Shown here piece by piece: positions 40,480 through 49,697 of a stretch of DNA of 64,000 bases. How positions within the stretch are numbered: position 1 is the first letter of the stretch; the number at the start of each line of letters is the position of its first letter. The DNA comes from Mucilaginibacter rubeus (lineage in GTDB: Bacteria; Bacteroidota; Bacteroidia; Sphingobacteriales; Sphingobacteriaceae): positions 4,960,001-5,024,000 of the forward strand of contig NZ_CP043450.1 of assembly GCF_003286415.2 (NCBI RefSeq), written 5' to 3'. The notes under the pieces were generated by a model. The model did no database searches and was not told the DNA's origin. It was given only the letters and a program-made list of their open reading frames with translations. The position numbers were made by a program, and so were the translations under genes.

Positions 40480-43400
40480 ATGAATTACAAAAAACTCAAC
40501 AATATATTTGGCTGGGTAGCCTTTATTATTGCCACAGTAACCTACATTTTAACCCTTGAGCCATCGTCAAGCTTTTGGGATTGCGGCGAGTTTATTGCCT
40601 GTATCTATCGCTTACAGGTAGCTCACCAACCCGGAGCCCCATTATTTACCATGATAGGCAAAGTATTCACCCTGTTATCTATGGGGGATAATACTAAAGT
40701 GGCCTATTGGGCCAACATGGCATCGGCACTGGCAAGCGGCGCTACTATCATGTTCCTGTTTTGGACCATTACCGCCCTCGCCAAAAAACTTTTGGTTAAA
40801 ACAGAGGAGCAACTTAACAACACCAACCTGATCCTGATCATTGGCTCGGGCCTTGTAGGTGCTTTGGCTTATGCCTGGTCGGATACTTTTTGGTTTTCGG
40901 CGGTGGAATCTGAAGTTTACGCGCAATCATCGCTTTGTACTGCCGTAGTATTTTGGGCTATATTGAAATGGGATGCCCATGCCGATGAACCTCATGCCAA
41001 CAGGTGGATAGTTTTTATCGCTTATGTAATGGGCCTTTCTATAGGCATCCACTTATTAAACCTGCTGGTAATCCCGGCTATTGGCCTGGTGATCTATTTC
41101 CGCAAGGCTAAAAGCGTTACTACCAAAGGTACATTGCTTACCTTTTTGGCAAGCGTTGTGGCACTGGCATTTGTACTTTGGGGAGTGATACAATACACCG
41201 TAAAAGGCGCGGCTTTTTCCGATCTGCTTTTTGTAAATACCCTGGGCATGGGCTTTGGCAGCGGCGCTGTGGTATTCTTTATTTTATTGATCATCACTAT
41301 TGTAGCGGGTATTTATTACACCATAAACCCTGTTAAACCTGCCATTATTTTAGCGGCGGCATGCTTTGTTCTGATATTAGGTATAAGCGGCGGTATTATT
41401 GGCCTGATAGTAAGCGTAGGTATTTTAGCCTTATTAGAGTATGGTGTAAAAATCCGCGAAAAGCGTTTTGCACTCAACAGCTTTTTGATCTGCCTGCTAT
41501 TTATCCTGTTTGGTTACAGCTCATTTGTGATGATCGTGGTACGTGCAAAAGCTAACCCTAACCTTAACAACAGCGACCCGGAAAATGCCTTCGCCCTGAA
41601 CAGCTACCTTAACCGCGACCAGTACGGCGATACCCCATTATTGTACGGTCAGTTTTTTGATTCGGAAGCTACAGCACAAACCGAGGGTGCTAATATTTAC
41701 CGTCGCGGTGCAACTAAATATGAGGTTGCAGGTAAAAAATTAAATACGGTTTACGACCGCAATACCATATTCCCGCGTATGTTTAGCGATAAACCTGGTC
41801 ACCCGGAATTTTACCGTGAATGGACAGGCCTTGGCGAAAGCGAGCATCCAACCTTCGGTTCAAACATTAACTTTTTTGCTAAATGGCAAATTAACCAGAT
41901 GTACACCCGTTACTTCTTGTGGAACTTTGTTGGTCGTTCTAATGACCTTGACGGCCAAAGCCTTGGCTCCGGAGCCGATGGCGAGTGGATCAGCGGATGG
42001 GATTTCGGCAAGCCCCTTCCCTACTCGGTTACCGAAAGCAAAAGCTATAACCGCCTGTTCTTTTTACCGCTTATCATAGGCCTTTTTGGCGCGGTATTTC
42101 ATTTTGCCCGCAATCAGCGCGAAGCCGGTGTTGTGGCCATCCTGTTTGTTTGCACCGGTTTAGCCATTGTACTTTACCTGAACCAGGATCCGCTGCAGCC
42201 TCGTGAGCGTGACTATGCTTATGCAGGCTCCTTCTATGCCTTTGCAATATGGATAGGTTTGGGCGTGATAGGTATTGCCGATGTGTTGAGTAAAAAACTG
42301 AATGCAAGGGTAAGCGCCATCATCTCTACAGTAGTTTGTTTAGTTGCCGCTCCTTTACTGATGGCTAACCAGGAATGGGACGATCATAACCGCTCAACCA
42401 AGCTTACCCCGCATGATATGGCTTACAATTACCTTAACTCATGCGCGCCAAATGCTATTTTGTTTACTTATGGCGATAACGATACCTATCCGCTTTGGTA
42501 CATTCAGGAGGTTGAAAACGTCCGTCCGGATGTACGTATCGTAAACCTGAGCTTGCTGGGTACCGACTGGTACATCCGCGGTATGAAAAATAAGATGAAC
42601 GAGTCGGAACCATTGCCTATCAGCATGACTAACGATAAGTTTAAACCCGGTGTACGCGATGTGATCTATTTCAACGACCAGAAGATTCCCGAAGCAACCG
42701 AGCTAAAAGATGTTTTTGACTTTATCACTTCTGACAAAAAAGAAGCTATGGTTGAGTACAATAACGGTGATGTTGCCAACTATCTGCCAACCAACAAATT
42801 CAAATTAACGGTTAATGCCGATGAGGTTGTTAAAACAGGCACCGTGGCAGCAGCCGATAAAGACAAGATAGCCCCTGAAATGGACTGGACATTTAGCGGT
42901 CGTTATGTTACTAAAGATGTATTGGCCATGATGGATATCCTGACCCATAATGATTGGAAACGCCCTATTTATTTTTCGGTTACCGTGCCAAACAGCAACA
43001 TGATTGGTCTGGATAAGTATATGTATAACGAAGGTTTTGCGTATCGTTTATTGCCGCTGAAACCGGATACAGCTGTTGGGCCGCTTGAAGCCAGCAATAC
43101 CGGTAAAATGTACGAAAACATGATGACCAAATACAGGTGGGGCAATATGAAAAACGCCAGCTACCTTGATCATGAATCAATGACGATGTTTTACCCGCTT
43201 ATCACCAGGCTTTACTCAACCCTGGCCGATGACCTTGCAAAAGCAGGTAAACCTGATTCGGCCCGTAAAGTGCTGAAGAAATATGATGAGGTAATGCCAA
43301 CCACCATTAACTCGTTGGAGATTGCGGTACGTAAATATTACATGATCGAAAACGCTTACCGTTTAAACGATATTCCGTTAGGCAACAAACTGGCTAACCT

Positions 43401-43617
43401 GGTTGATGATTATGTAAACAATCAGCTTAATTACAGCTATGCCCTGCTGCAAAAGGGCGAAACCAACCTCGAAAACCGCGATCTGCAATATTCTATGCAG
43501 ATACTGGGTGGCCTGGTTGAATTTAGCAAGCAATACAAGCAGCCGCAACTGTTCAACAAATTCAGTGCGCAACTGAGTGGCTTTGAAAAGAAATTTGGGG
43601 TGACAGGGAAGAGATAG
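40480..43617 (+). CDS. DUF2723 multi-pass membrane protein
   Basis: A 1045-residue protein of the DUF2723 family found throughout Bacteroidota. About 10-12 membrane helices in the first 350 residues and another group near 530-630; the remainder is extracytoplasmic, with a helical TPR-like C-terminus (about 860-1045). The first loop carries the family signature EPSSSFWDCGEFIACIYRLQ, an acidic pair as in GT-C glycosyltransferases, followed by HQPGAPLF. I recall that some members are assigned as GT-C O-glycosyltransferases (GT117), so a protein-glycosylation role is a reasonable inference. Single gene with its own terminator. Confidence 0.88.
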   Translation: MNYKKLNNIFGWVAFIIATVTYILTLEPSSSFWDCGEFIACIYRLQVAHQPGAPLFTMIGKVFTLLSMGDNTKVAYWANMASALASGATIMFLFWTITALAKKLLVKTEEQLNNTNLILIIGSGLVGALAYAWSDTFWFSAVESEVYAQSSLCTAVVFWAILKWDAHADEPHANRWIVFIAYVMGLSIGIHLLNLLVIPAIGLVIYFRKAKSVTTKGTLLTFLASVVALAFVLWGVIQYTVKGAAFSDLLFVNTLGMGFGSGAVVFFILLIITIVAGIYYTINPVKPAIILAAACFVLILGISGGIIGLIVSVGILALLEYGVKIREKRFALNSFLICLLFILFGYSSFVMIVVRAKANPNLNNSDPENAFALNSYLNRDQYGDTPLLYGQFFDSEATAQTEGANIYRRGATKYEVAGKKLNTVYDRNTIFPRMFSDKPGHPEFYREWTGLGESEHPTFGSNINFFAKWQINQMYTRYFLWNFVGRSNDLDGQSLGSGADGEWISGWDFGKPLPYSVTESKSYNRLFFLPLIIGLFGAVFHFARNQREAGVVAILFVCTGLAIVLYLNQDPLQPRERDYAYAGSFYAFAIWIGLGVIGIADVLSKKLNARVSAIISTVVCLVAAPLLMANQEWDDHNRSTKLTPHDMAYNYLNSCAPNAILFTYGDNDTYPLWYIQEVENVRPDVRIVNLSLLGTDWYIRGMKNKMNESEPLPISMTNDKFKPGVRDVIYFNDQKIPEATELKDVFDFITSDKKEAMVEYNNGDVANYLPTNKFKLTVNADEVVKTGTVAAADKDKIAPEMDWTFSGRYVTKDVLAMMDILTHNDWKRPIYFSVTVPNSNMIGLDKYMYNEGFAYRLLPLKPDTAVGPLEASNTGKMYENMMTKYRWGNMKNASYLDHESMTMFYPLITRLYSTLADDLAKAGKPDSARKVLKKYDEVMPTTINSLEIAVRKYYMIENAYRLNDIPLGNKLANLVDDYVNNQLNYSYALLQKGETNLENRDLQYSMQILGGLVEFSKQYKQPQLFNKFSAQLSGFEKKFGVTGKR

Positions 43618-43640
43618 ATTGCTTCTTTGATATTTTGAAA

Positions 43641-43670
43641 ATGCCCGCCAATGAGCGGGCATTTTTTGTT
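43641..43670 (+). terminator. Rho-independent terminator of the DUF2723 gene
   Basis: 8-bp stem ATGCCCGC / GCGGGCAT (43641-43648, 43655-43662), six-base loop, then TTTTTGTTTTT. Confidence 0.9.
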
Positions 43671-43686
43671 TTTAGCGGTCTTTATA

Positions 43687-43851
43687 CTGGTCGAAGTTTA
43701 GCGAAGCGTAACTTCGTCCTAAAATAGTCCAAGCTTTCAGCTTGAGTGCCTTTATCTGAATACTATTTGAAATAAATTTTAACCGGAATTGCGGAAGCAG
43801 AATGCTTCCGGGGTTTTAGGACGAAGTTACGCTTCGCTAAACTTCGACCAG
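43687..43851. repeat. Structured MITE-like element R2, copy B (165 bp)
   Basis: Perfect terminal inverted arms of 36 bp (43687-43722 and 43816-43851), same as in copy A. Internal hairpins are CCAAGCTttcAGCTTGA and CGGAAGCAgaaTGCTTCCG; they differ from copy A by paired changes that keep the stems. A solo fragment CTGGTCGAAGTTGAA lies at 45189-45202. Confidence 0.92.
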
Positions 43852-43857
43852 TGATAT

Positions 43858-45027
43858 TTACAGAGTATCATTTATGCTTAGGTGTTCAGGAGGTTCGTTT
43901 TGATAATTCTTTATATTATTCAAATAGTGAAGTATATATCTTTTCTTTTTTTTGTTGAGCATCATCTTTTTCAACCTCTGATGATAGGCATTTATAAACA
44001 AAAGCTCATTATCAACAAGGTAGTATGACAATACCTGAGGCGTGTTTATTTTAGATGACTCAAGCTGCGCTTCTAACTTTTTTGTTTGCGCATTCCAGGT
44101 ATATTTTACCAATGTTGAATCATTAACTATCATAGGTCCCCGTTTAGGGTCAGCTTCATAATGATCAAATTCGGTGGTATCCTGAAATTGTTGGTGATAA
44201 ACTACTTTCATGACTAAAGGGTTAGTATGTTGAATGGTCGATTCCAGCCATATCTCACGTATCCCCCATGGAGAAGGCTGTAATAAGTTTGAATTCTTCA
44301 ATTCATTTAATACAGGAATTAATTTATCGCCATCGTATTTATAGAAGAAAGAATTAAACCACCAAATACCCGAACCCTCATTAAATTCCATTCGCCGGTA
44401 AACTATACTTTCGCCATCCACATTTTTAAAGTATTGCACATTATCAGTATACCTACTGTAGCCACTTTGCTTTGCTATTATTTTATTACCCTTAAAAAAA
44501 TACAGTTCTGAGCTGTCGCAATGTCCCGCATCCCCTACTAATATTCCAAATTCGTCAAACTTGCTTTTATTACCGCCGAAAGGATAATATTGCAAATAAA
44601 CATTCCCTTTTTTAACAGAATCAAACAGCCCTTTCGCTGTACAGGTGCTATCAACTTTCAGTTCGCCAAATATGCTTCTGGCATCAACTGGTTTTATCAT
44701 CCCCTTACGTATGCAGCTTTTCAATAACGTGAAATCAGCATCAGACAGCACCCTGCTCATCGGCTCAGTAAAATTCTCAAAAACAGAATCAGCCCAAAAA
44801 GCAGCACTATTAGCTAAAGGCTCAACAGGCAACCTACCCACGCTATCAAAAAAAGCAATAAGCTGCGGCTCGGCGTATTTAACCTCTACATATTCCTTTG
44901 CTTTTGCCTTAACCGCTTTTTTAGGCGGCTTTTTATGTATCGGCTTGCTTTCATGATGGCAGCCTAATATGCCTAAAAGTAGCATAAGGTAAGCTGCGTT
45001 ACTGATGATTTTGAAAGGATTAGGCAT
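43858..45027 (-). CDS. Hypothetical lipoprotein
   Basis: A 389-residue protein with a lipoprotein signal sequence (MLLLGILGC, lipobox LGILGC, Cys near 23), so anchored in the inner or outer membrane. A His/Lys-rich linker (HHESKPIHKKPPKK) follows, then a globular part with GNVYLQYYPFGGNKSKF, FKNVDGESIVYRRMEF and a basic C-terminus (KKKKRYILHYLNN). I do not recognise a named family. Next to repeat R2 copy B; no operon partner. Confidence 0.75.
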   Translation of the reverse strand: MPNPFKIISNAAYLMLLLGILGCHHESKPIHKKPPKKAVKAKAKEYVEVKYAEPQLIAFFDSVGRLPVEPLANSAAFWADSVFENFTEPMSRVLSDADFTLLKSCIRKGMIKPVDARSIFGELKVDSTCTAKGLFDSVKKGNVYLQYYPFGGNKSKFDEFGILVGDAGHCDSSELYFFKGNKIIAKQSGYSRYTDNVQYFKNVDGESIVYRRMEFNEGSGIWWFNSFFYKYDGDKLIPVLNELKNSNLLQPSPWGIREIWLESTIQHTNPLVMKVVYHQQFQDTTEFDHYEADPKRGPMIVNDSTLVKYTWNAQTKKLEAQLESSKINTPQVLSYYLVDNELLFINAYHQRLKKMMLNKKKKRYILHYLNNIKNYQNEPPEHLSINDTL

Positions 45028-45062
45028 GAGTGGGTTTACAATTAATATCGCTTTAATTTAAC

Positions 45063-45243
45063 GATATTCCTGATCAGTTTAACTAAAACATCACATAAGT
45101 GGTTGAAGTTTATAAGGATGGTGTCCGTCCGGTAGCGGGGGCGGTACCTTGCGGACAGAAGTGCTGATACAGTAGCTTGCCAATAACTGGTCGAAGTTGA
45201 AAAAATGCCGGTATTCCTGTTGAGTTTAACTAAAACATCATGC
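45063..45243. repeat. Pair of direct repeats 148 bp apart
   Basis: ATTCCTGatcAGTTTAACTAAAAC at 45066-45095 and ATTCCTGttgAGTTTAACTAAAAC at 45213-45243. They lie upstream of the response regulator gene. The interval contains the R2 fragment CTGGTCGAAGTT. Confidence 0.6.
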
Positions 45244-45250
45244 TTATTTA

Positions 45251-45279
45251 TTGTTTATACTAAGCGTAATATATATTTG
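45251..45279 (+). promoter_or_regulatory. Promoter of the OmpR/kinase operon
   Basis: TTG (45251-45253), 18-base spacer, TATATTTG (45272-45279): exact consensus. Only five bases separate it from the ATG at 45285, so the mRNA would be leaderless or nearly so. Confidence 0.7.
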
Positions 45280-45284
45280 CCACA

Positions 45285-45968
45285 ATGAAGATCCTGTTAA
45301 TTGAAGATGAACCCAAACTGGTATCCATTATCCAGCGCGACCTTACTGCCGAAGGTCACGAAATAAGTGTTGCCCTTGATGGTACAACCGGGCTGGATAT
45401 GGCCATGAAAATGGATTTTCAATTGATCATTCTGGATATTATGCTACCCGGCATTAATGGCATTGAGGTTTGCAGACGGTTGCGGCAGGCCAACCAAAAC
45501 GCTGCCATACTCATGCTTACCGCCCTGGGCACTACCGAAAACGTGGTGGTAGGCCTTGACAGCGGTGCCGACGATTATATGGTTAAACCTTTCAGTTTGG
45601 CCGAGCTTAACGCTCGCATCCGTACCCTCGCCCGTCGCAATTCAAATCTTGCGCAACCGGCAAACGTGATCCAAATTGCCGACCTGGTCATCAACGGCGA
45701 CGAAAAATCGGTTAAACGCGGCGATAAGATCATCGACCTTACCGCCACCGAATACCGCCTGCTGGAGTTTCTGGCTAAAAACAAAAACCACATGCTTAGC
45801 CGCATCGAAATACTGGAGCACGTTTGGAACATTGATTTTAATATGGGTACCAATGTGGTTGATGTGTATATCAACTACCTTCGCAAAAAGGTGGATAAGG
45901 ATTTTGACAACAAGCTTATCCACACGGTTATTGGCATGGGCTATATTTTAAAAAATAACGCCGCATGA
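45285..45968 (+). CDS. OmpR-family response regulator
   Basis: A 227-residue regulator: receiver with IEDEP, D51 in LIILDIMLPGING, Lys in DDYMVKPFSLAEL, then a winged-helix domain with LTATEYRLLEFLAKNKNHM and VVDVYINYLRKKVDKDF, as in CusR/QseB-type regulators of metal or envelope responses. The stop overlaps the start of the kinase gene (ATGA). Promoter consensus sits right at the ATG. Confidence 0.94.
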   Translation: MKILLIEDEPKLVSIIQRDLTAEGHEISVALDGTTGLDMAMKMDFQLIILDIMLPGINGIEVCRRLRQANQNAAILMLTALGTTENVVVGLDSGADDYMVKPFSLAELNARIRTLARRNSNLAQPANVIQIADLVINGDEKSVKRGDKIIDLTATEYRLLEFLAKNKNHMLSRIEILEHVWNIDFNMGTNVVDVYINYLRKKVDKDFDNKLIHTVIGMGYILKNNAA

Positions 45969-47329
45969 CCATTCAGAAAAAAGTAGCGCTGCTGTTTTTT
46001 GGGCTAACAGTATCGGTAATATTGATATTGAGCAGCGCTGTTTTTTACTTTGTACATCAGTTTACTTTTGATGATTTTTATAAACGGCTTGAAACCCGGG
46101 TAAACATCTCATCCCAAATCCATCACCTTAATGACCGCGACAGCCTTGGTATGTACAAGGAGATCAGGCAGCGCTATCTTGAACGCCTCATTGCCGAAAA
46201 GCAGTACGTTATTAAACCCGAAGTTTATACCAAAGGCAAAACTGTAAAAGGCGTTCCCCGCGAACTGATAAATAATATCCTCTACAACGGAAAATCAAGG
46301 TTTAAAGCCGATAACATATTTTATGCGGGTAATATATTCCGCTTTCCGGAGGGTGACGCCATTATTGTTGTTTCGGCAACCAACCCATCGGGCCTAAGCG
46401 AACTTAATGACCTTGAACAGGTGTTAATCATCTGCTTCCTTACCTCGATACTTATAGTTTATATCATCGGTCGCCGGTTTTCATACCATACCTTTAAACC
46501 GGTACGCAAAATCATAAAAAAGGTAAATACCATCACAGCAAGCAACCTGCACTTGCGTTTGGAAGATTACAGCGGTAAAGATGAGATAGCCGAGCTTACC
46601 CAAACGTTTAACAACATGCTCGACAGGCTGGAAACCGCCTTTGAAACCCAGAATAACTTTATCAGCAATGCCTCGCATGAGTTGCGTACCCCGCTGGCTA
46701 TCATTAAGGGCGAAGCCGAACTTTCGCTCAAAAACATTGATACACCGGGGGCCGATCTGCATAAAAACCTTAAAGAAATCCTGACAGGCACCCAAAGCTT
46801 GCAGGATATTATCACCAGTTTATTAGGCCTGGCTCAAAGTGGTTTCGATGGTAAAAAGCAGAATTGGGAACAGATACGTGCCGATGAGCTGGCCTTTATG
46901 GTAAAAGATGCTGTTGACCATATCATCCCCACCAATAACCTCAGCATCGATTTTTCGTCGCTACCCGATGATGTGGATAGCCTGGTAACACAAGGAAACA
47001 TCAACCTGCTTAAACTGGCCATAAGTAATATAGGCCTTAATGCCTGTAAATATTCTGAAAACAAGCCTGTAACGCTTAGGGTGTATACCGAAAATAACAG
47101 CATCATCTTCAGCATAAAAGATCAGGGCATAGGCATCCCCGAAAGCGATGTGCAGCATATTTTTGAGCCATTTTTCCGCGCGTCAAACACGGGCAAGTAT
47201 GAGGGGCATGGTGTAGGTTTGCCGCTGGCACTGAATATTGTAAGGCTGCATAAGGGTAATATCGGCATTATCTCTAAAGAGGGCGAAGGCACCGAGATCA
47301 GGGTGATGCTGCCGGTTTATAAGGCGTAG
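45965..47329 (+). CDS. Sensor histidine kinase with HAMP domain
   Basis: A 454-residue classic kinase: helix 1 (about 7-29), a periplasmic sensor region (30-150, with no recognised domain), helix 2 (about 152-170), HAMP (about 173-225), HisKA with H238 in NASHELRTPLAIIKGE, and HATPase_c with NIGLNACKYSENKPV, DQGIGIPESDVQHIFEPFFR and GHGVGLPLALNIVRLH. Translationally coupled to the OmpR regulator. Resembles the CusS/QseC kinase class. The ligand is unknown. Confidence 0.94.
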   Translation: MTIQKKVALLFFGLTVSVILILSSAVFYFVHQFTFDDFYKRLETRVNISSQIHHLNDRDSLGMYKEIRQRYLERLIAEKQYVIKPEVYTKGKTVKGVPRELINNILYNGKSRFKADNIFYAGNIFRFPEGDAIIVVSATNPSGLSELNDLEQVLIICFLTSILIVYIIGRRFSYHTFKPVRKIIKKVNTITASNLHLRLEDYSGKDEIAELTQTFNNMLDRLETAFETQNNFISNASHELRTPLAIIKGEAELSLKNIDTPGADLHKNLKEILTGTQSLQDIITSLLGLAQSGFDGKKQNWEQIRADELAFMVKDAVDHIIPTNNLSIDFSSLPDDVDSLVTQGNINLLKLAISNIGLNACKYSENKPVTLRVYTENNSIIFSIKDQGIGIPESDVQHIFEPFFRASNTGKYEGHGVGLPLALNIVRLHKGNIGIISKEGEGTEIRVMLPVYKA

Positions 47330-47334
47330 AAAAA

Positions 47335-47386
47335 GGGAGTTCATTAATGCCTATAAAAACAAATTATAATATTAATAATCGCACAG
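47335..47386. repeat. Direct repeat left of element R4 copy 2
   Basis: About 50 bp (TTCATTAATGCCTATAAAAA onward) recurring imperfectly at 47967-48016. The pair bounds a 630-bp block that contains repeat R4 copy 2. Confidence 0.6.
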
Positions 47387-47439
47387 AGGCAGGTAACGAC
47401 TGTTGTTGTAATGAATTTACATCGTCGCGCTCTTGGCCG

Positions 47440-47695
47440 CGCGAGGGCCAGATACTTTTGTCGCCACAAAAGTATCCAAAAAGGCTTACAGCAGAAAGGC
47501 TTCTTTGCGCTCATCCTTCCCTCCAACCCGCCGCCCGGCCTTTGCCCTGCAAAACGAACAGAACCACGGGCTGCAATTATTTTGCCCCGATTCGCCCTAT
47601 CCCCAGCTTCTGCAAAAACTCGCTATGCCCCTGCAGCCACACATTCCCTACATTGTTCTGCCCGTTTTCACCCGAAGCTGATCTGCTGCGAAAAA
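47440..47695. repeat. Dispersed element R4, copy 2 (about 255 bp)
   Basis: Homolog of 23505-23745. The leading hairpin is GATACTTTTGT/ACAAAAGTATC (47451-47476) with a CGCC loop followed by CAAAAAG; its stem sequence differs from copy 1 yet pairs fully. Shared downstream blocks include CCACGGGCTGCAATTATTTT and TTTCACCCGAAGCT. Several open frames cross it, all in different registers, so it is taken as non-coding. Confidence 0.85.
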
Positions 47696-47804
47696 CATCC
47701 GGTTTTAATTATGTCGTGGGCAGGCACGAAGGATCTTAACGTCTCATTAAGGTCTCTCGCAGAGGATCCTGATGTATACGCCATGCACATTTACTTGTGC
47801 GGGG

Positions 47805-47892
47805 GTCGCGTTAGTGATAGTAGCGGATACCGGCCTTGTGGATAATGCCTGTGCAGTATGAGCGGATAGCACGGGCCGGAGGCAACGCCCAT
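47805..47892. repeat. Dispersed repeat R13, copy 1
   Basis: Blocks TCGCGTTAGTGATAG, GAGCGGATAGCACGGGCC and GGAGGCAACGCC match those of 55449-55555. No gene in this stretch. Confidence 0.7.
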
Positions 47893-47966
47893 AGTCACAA
47901 AACGAAAACTTAATAGGTAATAACTCACAAATACGTTTTTATAAAACACTAAGATAACCGGCTGAA

Positions 47967-48016
47967 GGGTGCTCATTAATACCTGTAAAAAGCAAACTAT
48001 AATCAATAATCCCCAG
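47967..48016. repeat. Direct repeat right of element R4 copy 2
   Basis: Partner of 47335-47386 (CTCATTAATACCTGTAAAAA onward). Confidence 0.6.
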
Positions 48017-48032
48017 CTTACAGCGCAGCTAT

Positions 48033-48081
48033 GCAAATCCCTCTGTACAGTTCGCGATTGCTTCGTGCCTCGCAATGACGC
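48033..48081. repeat. Dispersed palindrome family R1, half copy
   Basis: CTGTACAGTTCGCGATTG through CCTCGCAATGACG matches the right half of copy 2 including its loop. The left arm is missing, so this copy can no longer form the long stem. Confidence 0.85.
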
Positions 48082-48200
48082 GGTGGTGATGCAACAAAAA
48101 TCAATTCTAATCACATTCTAATTTCTTTCTTAAACCGCTTTAATGCCCGGTACCTACTATTGTATCAACAAACAGTAGTAAACACAAAAAAGGTATCATC

Positions 48201-48692
48201 ATGAAAACATTAAACATCATTATCCCGTCTGATTTCACCTTATCATCATTAAACATTATACCTGTTTTAGCCGAGCGCTATTCAAAGCAAAAACTGAATA
48301 TATCGCTTGTTCACTTCCTGCAACTATCCGACTCTATATCCGACCTGTTATTGCTATCCCGCCGCAGCCGGGAATACCAACTGATTGACGACGATTTTTA
48401 CGCGGGTTGCACCATGCTGAAAAACGACTATGCAGATCAGATAGAAAACATTACGCCCGACTTTTTTTATGGCAACACAGTAGCCGTATTCAAAAACTAT
48501 CTCGAGGCAAAAGAAACCGAACTGATTGCCATGCCCGAAAATCATAGCTACGCAAGGCTAACACCCAACAGTTTCGACCCTACTATACTCATGCAACGAA
48601 GCGGGTATAAGATAGTTACCATTAAAACTGAGGTTAAACAGCCTTTAACCGTAGTTAAGAACGAAGCAGAGCATGAGCTTCTGGAGGTTTAA
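48201..48692 (+). CDS. Hypothetical cytoplasmic protein, UspA-like
   Basis: A 163-residue protein with no signal peptide. MKTLNIIIPSDFTLSSLNII, with a long helix and the later strand ISLVHFLQLSDS, recalls the first half of the universal stress protein fold, but the GxG nucleotide-binding motif is absent. It lies 31 bp before the bestrophin gene and probably forms a transcription unit with it. Function unknown; the Usp link is a weak structural guess. Confidence 0.7.
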   Translation: MKTLNIIIPSDFTLSSLNIIPVLAERYSKQKLNISLVHFLQLSDSISDLLLLSRRSREYQLIDDDFYAGCTMLKNDYADQIENITPDFFYGNTVAVFKNYLEAKETELIAMPENHSYARLTPNSFDPTILMQRSGYKIVTIKTEVKQPLTVVKNEAEHELLEV

Positions 48693-48723
48693 TATTTATT
48701 AATATCATTTAAAACATTTATCT

Positions 48724-49656
48724 ATGTTACTAAAAGAAAATATCCCGGTAAAGTATGTGGTGGGAAAAATCAAGAACGAGCTTTTACTTGTTGCCGGTTA
48801 TGCCATAACTATCGCCCTGTTCCATCGCTTTTTCCCTGAATACCGCATTTCAATCCCTATTGCTGTTCCGGCCATACTGGCAACCATCATATCATTGTTG
48901 CTGGCCTTCCGCTCAAACCAGGCTTATGACCGCTGGTGGGAAGCCCGCAGTATTTGGGGAGCTATTGTGAACGATTCGAGATCGCTTACCCGCGAGCTGA
49001 TCAGCTTTTTAGATGGCGGCGATGACGCTTGCGAAGAAATAGAAGGTTTCAAAAAGCGCTTTGTTTACCGCCAGATAGCCTGGTGCTACGGCTTAAGCCA
49101 GTCGCTGCGCAAGCAAGATCCTTACGCCAAAAACGCCCATCTGTTAGTTGACGAAGAAGTGAAGTTTACCCATCGTTTCAGCAACGTACCTAACAGCCTA
49201 TTAAAACTGCACGGGCTCGACCTGAAGCTGGCCTACAAAAACGGATGGCTTAATGATTATCAGCAAGTGCAGATAGATGGTACGCTTACCCGCCTGTGCG
49301 ATGCCATGGGTAAATGCGAGCGGATCAAGAACACGGTGTTCCCGGTTACGTATAGCTTATACATTCATTTTTGCCTGTACCTGTTTATTATCCTGCTGCC
49401 CTTCGGCCTTATCGAATTCTTCGGTATGTTTGAAGTACCGCTGATCATAGCTATAGCAGCTGCATTTTTACTGGTAGAAAAAATGGCTATTCATCTGCAA
49501 GACCCATTTGAAAGCAAACCAACAGACACCCCAACAACTGCCATTTCGCAAACCATTGAACGCGATTTGAAGCAGATGCTTAACGATAAACATGAGAGTG
49601 AAAAGGCAGCAGTTCAACCTGTTGCCGCTAAAGCAAACGTGTATTATATACTGTAA
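48724..49656 (+). CDS. Bestrophin-family (UPF0187) ion channel
   Basis: A 310-residue membrane protein of the bestrophin family. Helix 1 is near 20-40 and the signature LAFRSNQAYDRWWEARSIWG lies at 58-77, followed by helices near 215-260; the cytoplasmic helices between them are charged. Bacterial bestrophins form pentameric anion or cation channels in the inner membrane. The C-terminal 40 residues are polar and variable. It is followed by a GC-rich hairpin and may be co-transcribed with the gene at 48201. Confidence 0.92.
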   Translation: MLLKENIPVKYVVGKIKNELLLVAGYAITIALFHRFFPEYRISIPIAVPAILATIISLLLAFRSNQAYDRWWEARSIWGAIVNDSRSLTRELISFLDGGDDACEEIEGFKKRFVYRQIAWCYGLSQSLRKQDPYAKNAHLLVDEEVKFTHRFSNVPNSLLKLHGLDLKLAYKNGWLNDYQQVQIDGTLTRLCDAMGKCERIKNTVFPVTYSLYIHFCLYLFIILLPFGLIEFFGMFEVPLIIAIAAAFLLVEKMAIHLQDPFESKPTDTPTTAISQTIERDLKQMLNDKHESEKAAVQPVAAKANVYYIL

Positions 49657-49663
49657 GCTTTAC

Positions 49664-49689
49664 ACCCCTGTGCGGGAAGGCACAGGGGT
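49664..49689. terminator. GC-rich hairpin between convergent genes
   Basis: Stem ACCCCTGTGC/GCACAGGGGT (10 bp), loop GGGAAG, T-rich flanks on the plus side. Likely bidirectional. Confidence 0.7.
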
Positions 49690-49697
49690 TCACTTAT

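Noticed and set aside
47347..47845. Several overlapping plus-strand frames of 80-144 codons
   Set aside because: They coincide with repeats R4 and R13, lack family similarity and differ from the frames in the other copy.
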